Shown piece by piece: positions 47,419 through 58,093 of a stretch of 64,000 nucleotides of DNA. A program made the translations under genes and the position numbers. The notes under the pieces were generated by a model that saw only the letters and a list, made by a program, of their open reading frames with translations, ran no database searches and was not told the origin of the DNA. This DNA is from Myotis daubentonii (Eukaryota > Chordata > Mammalia > Chiroptera > Vespertilionidae), in the NCBI RefSeq assembly GCF_963259705.1, contig NC_081861.1:68429623-68493622 (forward strand), given 5' to 3'. Position 1 is the first letter of the stretch. Every line of letters starts with the position of its first letter.

Positions 47419-47663
47419 TTGTTTGTTTGTTTTTGTTTTTGTTTTTTTTTTAAATATATTTTATTAATTTTTTACAGAGAGGAAGGGAGAGGGATAGAGA
47501 GCTAGAAACATCAATGAGAGAGAAACATCGATCAGCTGCCTACTGCACACCTCCTACTGGGGATGTGCCCGCAACCAAGGTACATGCCCTTGACCAGGAT
47601 CGAACCTGGGACCCTTCAGTCCGCAGGCCGATGCTCTATCCACTGAGCCAAACCGGTCAGGGC
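47419..47663 (-). mobile_element. Ves-type SINE inside L1 ORF2
   Basis: A reverse copy with a T/G-rich tail complement, box complements (GATCGAACCTGGGACCC; CTATCCACTGAGCC) and perfect duplication GTAAAAATGTTTTT at 47405-47418 and 47664-47677. It is younger than the L1 that it interrupts. Confidence 0.95.
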
Positions 47664-50600
47664 GTAAAAATGTTTTTAAGGAAAATGGAAATGAAAAAAA
47701 GCTGGAGTAGCAATACTTATATCTGAAAAATTAAATCTCAAATGAAGGACATAACAAGATATAAGGAAGGCCACTTCATAATACTAAAGAAAGCAAGCCA
47801 ACGAGAAGATATAACTCTGGTAAACATACGCACACCCAATACAGGAGCACCCAAATACATAAAAAAAACTTCTGGAGGATATCAAGGAATAGTAGGGGAC
47901 TTTAATATCCCACTATCACCATTGGAAAAATCCTCTAAACAAAAAATCAGCAAAGAAACTTCAATTCTAAATGACTCACTAGATCAGATGGAATTAATTG
48001 ATATTTTCAGAACATTTCACCCCAAAGCCACAAAATATACATTCTTCTCAATTACACATGGGTCATTTTCAAAGATAGGCCATATATTGTGTCACAGGCA
48101 AAGTCTCTTCAAATTCAAGAAGATAGAAATCATATCAAGCACCATCTCAGATCACAATGGCATAAAACTAGAAAACAACTATAATAAACACAATTAAAAA
48201 AATCAAATACCTGGAGACTAAATAGCATGCTATTAAACAATGACTGGGTTACCAGAGAGATAAAAGAAGAAAAAAAAGGCATCATGACAACAAACAACAT
48301 TGAAACACAACAATCCAAAATCTATGGGATACAGTGAAAGCAGTCTTCAGAGGGAATTTCATAGCACTATAAGCTTACCTCAAAAAAACAAGAAACAATG
48401 GTAATAAATTATCTAACCCTACAACTCAAAGTGTTAGAAAGAGAACAAAAAGAAAAGTCCAAGGTAAGCAGAATGAAGGAAATAATAAAGATCAGAGCGG
48501 AGATAAATGACATAGAGACCAAAAAATCAATACAAAAGATCAACAAAACCAAGAGTTGTTTCTTTGTAAAGATAAACAAGATTGATGAACCTCTAGCCAG
48601 GCTCACCAAGAAGCAAAGAGGGAGGACCCAAATAAACAAAATCAGAAATGAAAGAAGTGAAATAACAACCAATCCCACAGAAATACAAACAATTATGAAA
48701 AATACTATTAACAACTCTATTCCAACAAAATGGACAACCAAGATGAAATGGAAATATTCCTAGAAAAATACAAGCTCCCAAAACTCAACCAAGAATAATA
48801 ATAATAAAAAAACATGAATAGGCTAATAACTACTGAAGAAATTGAAACAGCGATCAAAAATCTTCCCGGAAATAAAAGGCTTAGTCCTGACATATTTAGA
48901 GGGTGTTCTACCAAGCATTTAAAGAAGAACTAAAAGCTATCCTCCTCAGACTATTCCAAATAATTCAAGAGGAAGGCACACTTCCAAACTCTTCCTATGA
49001 AGCCAGCATTACCCTAATTCCAAAACCAGATAAAGACACCACACAAAAAGGGAACTACAGGCCAATATCCTTAATGAACATAGATGCTAAAATCCTCAAC
49101 AAAATTCTAGCAAATTTGATTCCGTAATACATTAGAAAGATCATACACCATAACCAAGTGGGATTTATTTCAGGGATGCAAGGATGGTATAATATCTTCA
49201 AATCAATGAATGTGATACATCACACAAACTAAGTAACAAAAATCACATAATCATATCAATTGATGCAGCAAAAGCATTTGACAAAATCCAACAACCTTTC
49301 TCAAAAAAACTCTCAACAAAGTGGAATAGAGGGATCATTCCTCAACATAATAAAATCCCTATATGACAAACCTACAGCCAACATCATAGTCTATGGGCAA
49401 AAACTAAACTCATTTCCTCTAAGAACTGGAACAAGACAAGGATGCCCACTTTCACCACTCCCGTTCGACATACTACTAGAAGTACTAGCCATAGCGATCA
49501 GACAAGAAGAAGAAATAAAAGGCATCCAAATTGGAAAGGAAGAAGTAAAACTGCCCTTATTTGCAGATGACATGATACTGTACATAGAGAACCCTAAAGA
49601 CTCCATCAAAAAATTATTAGACTTAATACATGAATTCAGCAATGTAGCAGGATACAAAATTAACACCCAGAAAAATCTATGGCCTTTTTAAACACCAATA
49701 ATAAACTCACAGAAAGATAAATGAAAAAAAAATCCCATTTACCATTGCACCAAAAAAAATTAAGATACTTAGGAATAAACTTAACCAAGGTTGTAAAAGA
49801 CCTCTACTTGAAAAAACTACAGGACATTGTAAAAAGAGAAAGAGGAAGACATAAACAAATGGAAGAACATACCATGTTCATGGATTGGTAGAATAAACAC
49901 CATTAAAATTTTCATACTCCCTAAAGAAATCTACAGATTCAATGCAATACCTATTAAAATACCAATGGCATATTTCAAAAATCTAGAAAAAACTCTCCAA
50001 AAACTCATCTGGAATAAAAAAGACCCTGAGTTGCCACAGCTATCCTGAGAAAGAAGGACAAAGTTGGAGGGATCACAATACCAGACATCAAAATATATTA
50101 CCAAGCCATGATTCTCAAAACTGCCTGGTACTGGTACAAGAACAGATATATAAACCAATGGAACAGAATAGAGGACCCAGATATTGACCCAAGCCATTAT
50201 ACTCAATTAATATTTGACAAAAGAGGCAAGAGCATACAATGGAGCCAAAGTAGACACTTTAATAAATGTTGCTGGGAAATTTGGTCAGATACATGCAAAA
50301 AAAAAAAAAATGACACTAGACCACCAACTTACACCATACACAAAAACAAACTCAAAATAGTTGAAGGACTTGAATGTAAGACAGGAAACCATAAATATCC
50401 TACAAGACTCCATAGGCAGCAAAATTGCAGACATATGTGTAGCAATATTTTTATAGACACAGACCCCAGGGCAAGAGAGACTAAGGAGAAAATAAACAAA
50501 TGGGACTACATAAAAATTAAAAGCTTCTGCACATAAAAGAAACTACCAACAAAACAATAAGAAATCCAACTGCATGGGAGAACATATTTGCAAATGTTAT

Positions 50601-50818
50601 CTCTGATAAGATTTTAATCTCCAACATTTACAGGGGACTCATACAACTCAATAAAAGGAAGATAAACAATCCAATAAAAAAATGAGCAAAGGACCTAAAT
50701 AGACACTTTTTGAAAGAGGACATTCAGAAATCCAAGAGACAAATGAAAACATGCTCAAAGTCACTAATCATCCAAGAGATGCAGATAAAAACAACAATGA
50801 GGTACCACCTCACACCAG

Positions 50819-51076
50819 TCAGAATGGCTATCATCAACAAATCAACAAATGACAAGTGCTGGAGAGGATGCAGAGAAAAAGGAACCCTCCTGCACTCCTG
50901 GTGGGAATGCAGACTGGTGAAGCCACTGTGGGAAACAGTATTGCATATCAGAATGGCTACAATCAACAAACCAACGAATGACAAGTGCTGGAGAGGATGC
51001 GGAGAAAAAGAAATCCTCCTGCACTGCTGGAGGGAATACAGACTGGTGCAGCCATTGTGGGAAACAGTATTGTGTT
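50819..51076 (+). repeat. 129-bp in-frame tandem duplication in L1 ORF2 C-terminus
   Basis: Two units start TCAGAATGGCTA at 50819 and 50948, exactly 129 bp (43 codons) apart. Each encodes a Cys-rich motif: [18 protein letters not shown], then [18 protein letters not shown]. The first keeps the C-X3-C-X7-H-X4-C spacing; the second has lost the last Cys. Confidence 0.93.
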
Positions 51077-51126
51077 TCCTCAAAAAATTAAAAACGGAAC
51101 TCCCATATGACTCAGTAATACCACTT

Positions 51127-51916
51127 TTATTGTTTAAAGTATTACAAATAGTAGTACATATGTCTCCTTTTTTTCCCCATTGACCTTCCCCAGCCTTCCT
51201 TACCCCTCAGCACATGACTTCACCCCCCCCCCCCCAAGTGCCTTGTGTCCATTGGTTATGCTTATCTGCATGCATACAAGTCCTTCGGTTGATCTCTTAC
51301 TTCCCCCACACCAACCTTCCCCAGCCTTCCCACTGTAATTTTACAGTCTGTTCAAACAGAAACACCAATCAGAAAGGATATATGCATCCCTATGTTCATA
51401 GCAGCACATTTTACAATAGCTAAGATTTGGAAACAGCCTAAGTGCTGATCAGCAGATGAGTGGATTAGAAAACTGTGGTACAGCTACACATTGGAATACT
51501 ATGCTGCTGTAAAAAAAAAGATGGAATTCTTACCATTTGCAGCAGCATGGATGGAACTGAAGAGCATTATGCTAAGTGAAATAAGCCAGACAGTGAAAGA
51601 AAAATACCACATGATCTCACTCATGTATGGATAAGAAAGAACATGATAACCTGATGAATAAAAAGATAGATACATAGGCAGAGAAGCATTGAACAGACTG
51701 TAAAATTACAGTGGGAAGGCTGGGGAAGGTTGGTGTGGGGGAAGTAAGAGATCAACCGAAGGACTTGTATGCATGCAGATAAGCATAACCAATGGACACA
51801 AGGCACTTGGGGGGGGGTGAAGTCATGTGCTGAGGGGTAAGGAAGGCTGGGGAAGGTCAATGGGAAAAAAAAGGAGACATATGTACTACTATTTGTAATA
51901 CTTTAAACAATAAAAT
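51127..51916. repeat. large inverted repeat: L1 3' UTR present twice in opposite orientation
   Basis: 51127-51354 is the near-perfect complement of 51691-51916, with about 336 bp between the arms. It covers the L1 3' UTR up to the CTTTAAACAATAAA end. The inserted arm replaces roughly 30 bp of L1 sequence between CCACTT and AACACCAATCAG (compare intact order at 33896-33950). Confidence 0.95.
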
Positions 51917-51936
51917 AAAATAAACATAAGTGATAG

Positions 51937-52459
51937 TAATATGTACAGCAAAAATAACGTAATGACATTTGGTAGCATTTAAAATAACCCACAGAATCTT
52001 CAACAAAAGATTCATAGTCTTTTCCATTCAAGTATTCTCTTATGGGAAGTTTTCCACATTGCATTGTCTGGTTTTGTTTCAGTATTGACTTTTTGTTTAA
52101 AAATAAATTCTAAATTGGATGTTGATTTGTGGTTCTTCACTTGGTCTTTTTATAACTTAAATATAGTAATGAAATTGTCCTGAAATGTGTAAACTAATAT
52201 GTACCAAGTGGCAATATAAATCAAAGTAATGTAAAGGAACCTAGTTCAAATTTTATTCAGGCACATTTATCAGGACATCTCATTCTAACATACCTCTGTA
52301 GGTCCATTTTCTCTTCATAGCTACTTTCCTCTAAGAAAAGTGAAAATAGTTATTACTTTAAAAATTCCGCATTACCTTTTATGGAGTAGGAAATTTAAGT
52401 TTTCTGGGAGACGAGATAAAGAGTTCTTGATAACTACACAATGGATATTTTATACTCAC
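51937..52459. other. AT-rich unique DNA, probable intron
   Basis: Nothing recognised. Confidence 0.5.
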
Positions 52460-52622
52460 GGAAATACAAACTCTGTTTCTCTGAAGTATACTTTATACAC
52501 TTGATAAATTCTCTTGAGCAACTGGTTTCCAATAAAGAATTGGCTTTATTTTGAGTTTCAAAGGCTAATTCAAAACTGTACTGAGCTTGCTTTTTAATTC
52601 CAAGTACTTCTTCCTTAAACTT
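52460..52622 (-). CDS. candidate 163-bp coding exon, gene unknown
   Basis: On the minus strand a strong acceptor (TTGTTCCTTCTCCAG) ends at 52623, and a consensus donor (CC|GTGAGTATAA) begins at 52459. Between them one frame is open for 54 codons (start KFKEEVLGIKKQAQYSFELA; later NKANSLLETS and YTSEKQSLYF), and both other frames hit stops at once. The composition is charged and helical, coiled-coil-like, with one extra base at the 3' end (phase 1). It lies outside any repeat. I do not recognise the gene. With the 11-14 kb candidates on the same strand it suggests a large minus-strand gene whose introns fill this window. Confidence 0.55.
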
Positions 52623-52965
52623 CTGGAGAAGGAACAATGATTACATTAAACTTGAAATAAGGTAGACATTTCTTACTGATGAGATTTTGAGTGATGAAGT
52701 AAAAGTTTTCAAATGAAATATTTTATTGGATTCTCGAAACAAACAAACAAACAAAAAAACACCTGTGACTTTGTCATACATTATCCCCATCAGCCACTCA
52801 AATAGATAAATTGACTTAAAAATGGCTTACACAATCAGGAAATGACAAGAGCAGTGATCTTGTTCATTCTTTGTTAAATCAAACTCCTTTATTTCTAGGT
52901 CCAAAATACAGATAAAGAGATATACTTAAGCCAATTTTACTACTTATAAGTTATTTAGGAATTAA
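52623..52965. other. AT-rich intron-like DNA
   Basis: It begins with the pyrimidine-rich acceptor region of the exon at 52460. An AAAC repeat lies at 52737-52757. Confidence 0.45.
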
Positions 52966-53093
52966 TCAGCCTTGAGTGTGACAGGAGGCAGTGCCCCAAC
53001 CCCCCAATTGGCCATACCCCGAGTGTGACTGAGGGTGGCATCGCAACCTCCCGGTCTGCCCTGCTCTGTGCATGACAGGGGCGGCACTCTTGA
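52966..53093 (+). repeat. orphan fragment of the H2 minisatellite
   Basis: About 128 bp (CCTTGAGTGTGACAGGAGGC, then CCAACCCCCCAATTGGCC, ...CCCTGCTCTGTGCATGACAG GGGCGG) matches units 55360-55470 of H2 but has no Helitron start, hairpin or CTAG. It stands alone in AT-rich DNA. Confidence 0.85.
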
Positions 53094-53164
53094 CACATTT
53101 CAAATTATCTCCAAAGCAATGTTGAGAGTTGAATAGACATTTTCAATTAAACGATCAGCTATGA

Positions 53165-53238
53165 AGTGAAACCAGGTCTACATGAGCATGGGCCTAGGTT
53201 CTACTAAGGCCCATGAGTTCTGTGACCTTGGACAGGTA
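53165..53238 (+). mobile_element. MIR 5' half, interrupted by Helitron array
   Basis: It reads TGAGCATGGGCCTAGGTTCT ... TGTGACCTTGGACAGGTA and then breaks at the Helitron TC. The other half resumes at 55820. Confidence 0.7.
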
Positions 53239-53971
53239 TCCTATCTAATAATAGACAAAGATGGTAATTAACCGTACCTTCGCTACACCTCCCATTGGCT
53301 AATCAGCACGATATGCAAATTAGCCACCAACAAAGAGGGTGGCTAATTTGACTACTGCAGGCAGGGCGGGACAGTGCAAGCCGCCATCCGGGCCTTGTGT
53401 GTAGCCCTGGGTGGCGGGGCACCGCCTAAGCCTTGCCCCCAGCCAGGACTCCCATGTGCTGCCTAAGCCCCGCCCCCATCTGGGACCTCTGGGTGCTGCC
53501 TAAGCCCCGTCTCCATCCAGGACACCATGGCAATTAGAGAGCAGGAAAGTGCCGCCCACAGGGAGCACTCAGTAGGATTTGACCATGGGTGCCCTGGCTA
53601 TCCAGTGATCGGTGAGCAGGAAAATGCGGCCTGTAGGCAGTACCCAGCAAGGCCTGCTCCTGGGTCACCATTGCGATCCCAGAGCTGGAAAGGGCGGCCT
53701 GCAGGCATCCTCCATGTGTGCCTGCTCCTGGGTCTCCGGCAGCGATCCCAGAGCAGGAAAGGGCGGACTGCAGGCAGTCCTGGTGTGCACCTACTCCTGG
53801 GTCACCATGGCGATCCGTGAGCAGGAAAGCACGGCCTGTAGGCAGCACCCTACCCTGTCCACAGCTCAAGGGAGAGTACAACAATCAGTGGAGGCCAGGA
53901 GCCTGAGAGATCAACAGAGAGGGGCACCTGCTCCAAGCCTTCATGGTGTGGCTGGGGGCAGGCCCCCAGCA

Positions 53972-54018
<47 letters not shown>

Positions 54019-54156
54019 GGGACGCCTGGTCCGAGCCTCTGCTGCCAGACTGTGGCCGTCAGTGAAACATCCACTGAGGGCTCCCGGACTGAGGGGCAGG
54101 CTTGGATGAGGGAACCCCACCCACCAATGCATGAATTTTGTGCACCGGGCCTCTAG
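53239..54156 (+). mobile_element. Helitron, unit 1 of four-unit array
   Basis: It starts TCCTATCTAATAATAGAC after host A and ends ATGCATGAATTTTGTGCACC plus GGGCCTCTAG at 54156. It contains GAGCAGGAAAG..GCGGCCTGCAGGCAG units (about 53535-53860, period roughly 80-95 bp) and an (AC)n microsatellite. The 5' part matches the truncated copy at 1601. Confidence 0.92.
53973..54017. repeat. (AC)n microsatellite inside Helitron
   Basis: About 22 AC units within the array's first element. Confidence 0.97.
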
Positions 54157-54801
54157 TCCTATCTAATAAAAGAGAAACATGGTAATTAGCGTACGACCAC
54201 TACCCTTCCCATTGGCTAATCAGGGTGATATGCAAATTAACTGCCAGAAAGATGGTGGCCGACAGCCAGGCAGCTTGAAACTAACATGAGGCTTGCTTGC
54301 TTCAGTGACGGAGGACTCCAACGTTCCCCACTTGCTGCTGCCAGCCTCTGAGCTGCAACTCTAAGCAACTATGTTACAAATATAGAAGCTAAACAAAACC
54401 CCAGAAACCTGCTTTAGTCCGCCAGGCTTCAGCCAGCAGGATCGCAACATTGTTTCAAATACAGAAGGTAAACAAACGCCAGAAACCTGCTTTCAGCAGC
54501 GGAAGCCTCAGAGCTGGAGCCTCAGAGCTAAAGCTGGCCCAGAATTTAAAAAAGAAAAAAGAAAAAAAGGAGCGGTTGGGAGCTTTAGTCACCGGCCAGC
54601 CTGAAAACAGCCCTCAGCCCCTCACCCAGACTAGCCAGGCACACCAGTGGGGACCCCCACCCTGAAGGGTGTGTGACCAGCTGCAAACAGCCATCATCCC
54701 CTCATCCAGGCTGGCCAGGCACCCCAGTGGGGACCCCCACCCTGATTCAGGACACCCTTCAGGGCAAACCAGCCGGCCCCCACCCGTGCACCAGGCCTCT
54801 A
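54157..54801 (+). mobile_element. Helitron H1, unit 2 of array (composite copy 3)
   Basis: It begins TCCTATCTAATAAAAGAG immediately after CTAG of unit 1. It carries the H1 body with an A-rich run at about 54545-54568 and the extra tandem unit GGTGTGTGACCAGCTGCAAA (54668-54687) absent from the 3 and 5 kb copies. It ends GTGCACCAGGCCTCTA(TATAG). Confidence 0.9.
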
Positions 54802-55673
54802 TATAGTAAAAGGGTAAAATGCCTCCCAGCACCAGGATCAGCATGACAGAGGTCAGCGCCCAAAACCCCTGATCTCCCTGAGGCTCTGTGTGTGACAGGG
54901 GGAGGGGGCAAAACCTCCTTATCCGCCCTGCTCTGTTTGTGACAGGGGAAGGCGCCCCAATCCCCTGATCAGCCCTGCTCTGTGCCTGATAGGGGGGAGC
55001 TCCCCAACCTCCTGATCGCCCTGCTGCTCTGTGTGTGACAGGGTGTTGCGCCCCAACCTCCACCATGGGCCCTGCTCTGTGTGTGATGGGGTACAGCCAT
55101 AACCTCCCCATCGGCCCTGCCCTGAGTGTGACAGGGTACAGTGCCCCAACCCTCTGATCCACCCTGCTCTGTGTATGACAGGGGGCGGTGCCCCAATTCC
55201 CCTATCGACCCTACTCTGTGAGTGACAGGGGGGAGCTCCCCAACCCCCTGATGGGCCCTGCTCTGTGCGTGACAGGGTACAGAGCCCCACCCCCCTGATG
55301 GGCCCTGCTCTGTGCATGACAGGGGGTGGCACCACAACCTGCCCATTGACCCTGCCTTGAGTGTGACAGGGGGCGGTGCCCCAACCCCCCAATCGGCCCT
55401 ACCCTGAGCGTGACTGAGGGTGGCATCACAACCTCCCGGTCCACCCTGCTCTGTGAATGACAGGGGCGGCGCCCCAACTCTCCAATAGGCCCTGCTCTGA
55501 GTCTGACAGGGGCTGCACCTAGGGATTGGGCCTGCCCTCTGCCACCTGGGAGCAGGCCTAAGACAGCAGGTCATTATCTCCCGAGGGGTCCCGGACTGTG
55601 AGAGGGCACAGGCCGGACTGAGGGACCCCCCCTTCCCCCCAAGTGCACAAATTTTTGTGCACCGAGCCTCTAG
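54802..55673 (+). mobile_element. Helitron H2, unit 3 of array (composite copy 3)
   Basis: It continues TATAGTAAAAGGGTAAAATG, with the minisatellite at about 54890-55505, hairpin GTGCACAAATTTTTGTGCAC (55643-55662) and ACCGAGCCTCTAG end. The 5' TCC is lost at the H1 junction. Confidence 0.9.
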
Positions 55674-55819
55674 TCCTATATAATAAAAGGCTAATATGCA
55701 AATTGTCCCCTAGGGCGGGAGTTTGACCCAATGAGGAGTTAGACATGGGCTGACAACCAGGGGGTGGCAGGGGCAGGCAGCCAGGGGAATGGAGTCCCCA
55801 GTAAGTACTGGGCCTCTAG
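55674..55819 (+). mobile_element. 146-bp mini-Helitron, unit 4 of array
   Basis: It begins TCCTATATAATAAAAGGC directly after CTAG of unit 3 and ends AGTACTGGGCCTCTAG before host T. The 3' hairpin is reduced to a remnant (CCAGTAAGTACTGG), so it is probably a deletion derivative. Confidence 0.85.
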
Positions 55820-55945
55820 TATAATTATATCTGAGCTTTCATTTCCTCATTTGGAGAAGGGGAATAATAGTACCAACCTCAACTAAATATTCTGAAAATT
55901 AAATAATGTAGTAAGTACAGATGAAAACATTTAGCATGATACTTA
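55820..55945 (+). mobile_element. MIR 3' half, resuming after the Helitron array
   Basis: TATCTGAGCTTTCATTTCCT, GAAGGGGAATAATAGTACCA, AACTAAATATTCTGAAAATT follow the MIR order that stopped at 53238. Confidence 0.75.
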
Positions 55946-56576
55946 AAATATGTTGGAAAGTCAATTTACTATAAGTCCTGCTTTCTGCATCTTACCTAAA
56001 AAATAATTGCCATAAAAATTCCAGTTAACTGAACCTCTTAGGGTTTGATGATCTTTAATACATTCCTCATCATTCTATATTATGATTTTTAATAATTACA
56101 GAAGGTATAGGTGACTAATTATGAATTACCATTATAAAGAATACAAAATCTTACAAATATGATAGTCAATTTTATAGCTACTTTTAAAAATAATAGGTTA
56201 ACACCAGGGTTTTTTTCATCATACCATTGTCTGTTGAATTAATGTGGTTTGTGGCCCTGTGCCTCATGATGCACTTAAAGCATGTATCCATATGCCAGTA
56301 AAATATAAAATTGTCTTCTGCTAATGCAATAAAGAACACTCAGGATATTTGAGAAACACGTGAAGTGTAATTCAGTTATTTCTAATAGCTTTATATAACT
56401 AGATTACAACTCAAATATGTAAATACATGACTGGTATTGTAACTAATATTAGCACCGATGAAATAAGAAATCCTGTGAGTAAAAATGCATTTACTATTCA
56501 ATGAACATTTATAAAGATAAATATTCACAGATATTTTTTTCGTAGTGGAAAAAGATTTCTGCATCTAATCCCACCA

Positions 56577-56578
<2 letters not shown>
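55946..56578. other. AT-rich unique DNA
   Basis: Nothing recognised. Confidence 0.5.

Positions 56579-56629
<51 letters not shown>
56579..56629. repeat. (AT)n microsatellite at Helitron boundary
   Basis: About 25 AT units ending at the TC of the next Helitron. More AT-repeat sequence (AATATATATATTATATT) follows the Helitron at 58094. Confidence 0.95.
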
Positions 56630-56632
<3 letters not shown>

Positions 56633-57290
56633 TATCTAATAAAAGAGAGGCAGGGTAATTAGCGTACGACTGCTACCCTTCCCATTGGCTAATCAGGTAA
56701 TCAGGGCGATACGTAAATTAACTGCCAGCCAAGATGGCGGCCGGCAGCCAAGCAGCTTGAAACTAACATGAGGCTTGCTTGCTTCAGTGACGGAGGGCTC
56801 CAAAGTTCCCCGCCTGCCGCTGCAGGCCTCTGAGCTGCAATTCTAAGCAACTATGTAACAAATATAGAAGCTAAACAAAACCTCAGAAACCTGCTTTAGT
56901 CCGCCGGGCTTCAGCCAGCAGGATCGCAACATTGTAAGGAAAGGCCAGAAACCTACTTTCAGCAGTGGAGGCCTAAGAGCTGGAGCCAAGCCTCAAAGCT
57001 AAAGCTGGCCCAGAATAAAAAAAAAAAAAAAGAAGAAGAAAGAAAAAAAAGAGCGGTTGGGAGCTTCAGTCACCCCAAGCCTGAAAACAGCCCTCAGCCC
57101 CTCACCCAGACTGTCCAGGCACCCCAGTGTGGACCCCCACCCTGTTGGGTGTGTGACCAGCTGCAAACAGCCATCATCCCCTCACCCACGCTGGCCAGGC
57201 AACACAGTGGGGACCCCACCCTGATCCAGGACACCCTTCAGGGCAAACCAACCGGCCCCCACCCGTGCACCAGGCCTCTACCCTATATAG
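56630..57290 (+). mobile_element. Helitron H1 (composite copy 4)
   Basis: It starts TCCTATCTAATAAAAGAG inside an (AT)n run. It has the H1 body, a mixed A/AG-rich run at 57018-57049, and the GGTGTGTGACCAGCTGCAAA extra unit (57147). It ends CAGGCCTCTA at the H2 junction (CCCTATATAG). Confidence 0.9.
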
Positions 57291-58093
57291 TAAAAGGGTA
57301 ATATGCCTCCCAGCACTGGGATCAGCGGAGCTGCGAGGCCTCCCAGCACCGGGAAAGCGTGACAGGGGGCAGTGCCCAAACCCCCTGATCTCCCTGAGGC
57401 TCTGTGTGTGACAGGGGGTGGGGCCACAACCTCCCTATCCACCCTGCTCTGTTCCTGACAGGGGAAGGCGCCCCAATCCCCTGATCAGCCCTGCTCTGTG
57501 CCTGATAGGGGGGAGCTCCCCAACCTCCTGATCGCCCTGCTGCTCTGTGTGTGACAGGGTGTGGCGCCCCAACCCCCCCCATGGGCCCTGCTCTGTGTGT
57601 GATGGGGTACAGCCATAACCTCCCCATCGGCCCTGCCCTGAGTGTGAGAGTGGCGGTGCCCCAACCCCCTGATCGGCCCTGCTCTGTGAGTGACAGGGGG
57701 CAACGCCCAAACCCCCTAATTGGCCCTGCTCTGTGCGTGACAGGGGTGGCGCTGCAACCTCCCCATTGACCCTGTCTTGAGTGTGACAGGGGAGGGTGCC
57801 CTAACCCCCCAATCAGCCCTACCCTGAGCGTGACTAAGGGTTGCATCGCAACCTCCTGATCCGCCCTGCTCTGTGCATGACAGGGGGCGATGCCCCAACT
57901 CCCCAATCGGCCCTGCTTGAGCCTAACCAGGGGCTGCACCTAGGGATTGGGCCTGCCCTCTGCCACCTGGGAGCAGTCCTAAGCCAGCGGGGCGTTATCT
58001 CCCGAGGGGTCCCAGACTGCGAGAGGGCACAGGCCAGGCTGAGGGACCCCCCTCCCCACTGAGTGCACAAATTTTTGTGCGCCGAGCCTCTAG
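57291..58093 (+). mobile_element. Helitron H2 (composite copy 4)
   Basis: It starts CCCTATATAGTAAAAGGG, with the minisatellite at about 57400-57930, hairpin GTGCACAAATTTTTGTGCGC and CGAGCCTCTAG. The base after CTAG is A and not T, probably from slippage in the AT repeat. Confidence 0.9.

Larger units (their letters stand above)
47233..51140 (+). pseudogene. LINE-1 ORF2 (endonuclease / reverse transcriptase), broken
   Basis: ORF2p nicks target DNA and reverse-transcribes. The endonuclease start is recognisable (LSIITLSVNGLNAPTKR at about 47248) and is interrupted by a SINE at 47419-47663, with the nuclease motif VGDFNIPLSPLEKSS after it. The RT domain has [20 protein letters not shown] (about 49020), [19 protein letters not shown] (about 49433) and the catalytic FADD box (about 49557-49571). 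The Cys-rich C-terminus is duplicated (50819-51076). Many stops separate the pieces, so it is non-functional. Confidence 0.92.
46087..51921 (+). mobile_element. near full-length but defective LINE-1
   Basis: A short 5' leader, a degenerate ORF1 (46324-47186), ORF2 from 47233 and a 3' UTR ending CTTTAAACAATAAAATAAAA. The imperfect 15-bp duplication AAACA(C/T)AAGTGATAG is at 46072-46086 and 51922-51936. A SINE sits in ORF2, a 129-bp tandem duplication lies in the ORF2 C-terminus, and a piece of the 3' UTR has been placed inverted inside the element (51127-51354). Multiple stops make it immobile. Confidence 0.95.

Noticed and set aside
46199..51183. Minus-strand frames opposite the LINE-1 (for example 46199-46738, 48409-48741)
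   Set aside because: Shadow frames antisense to ORF1/ORF2 of a dead L1.
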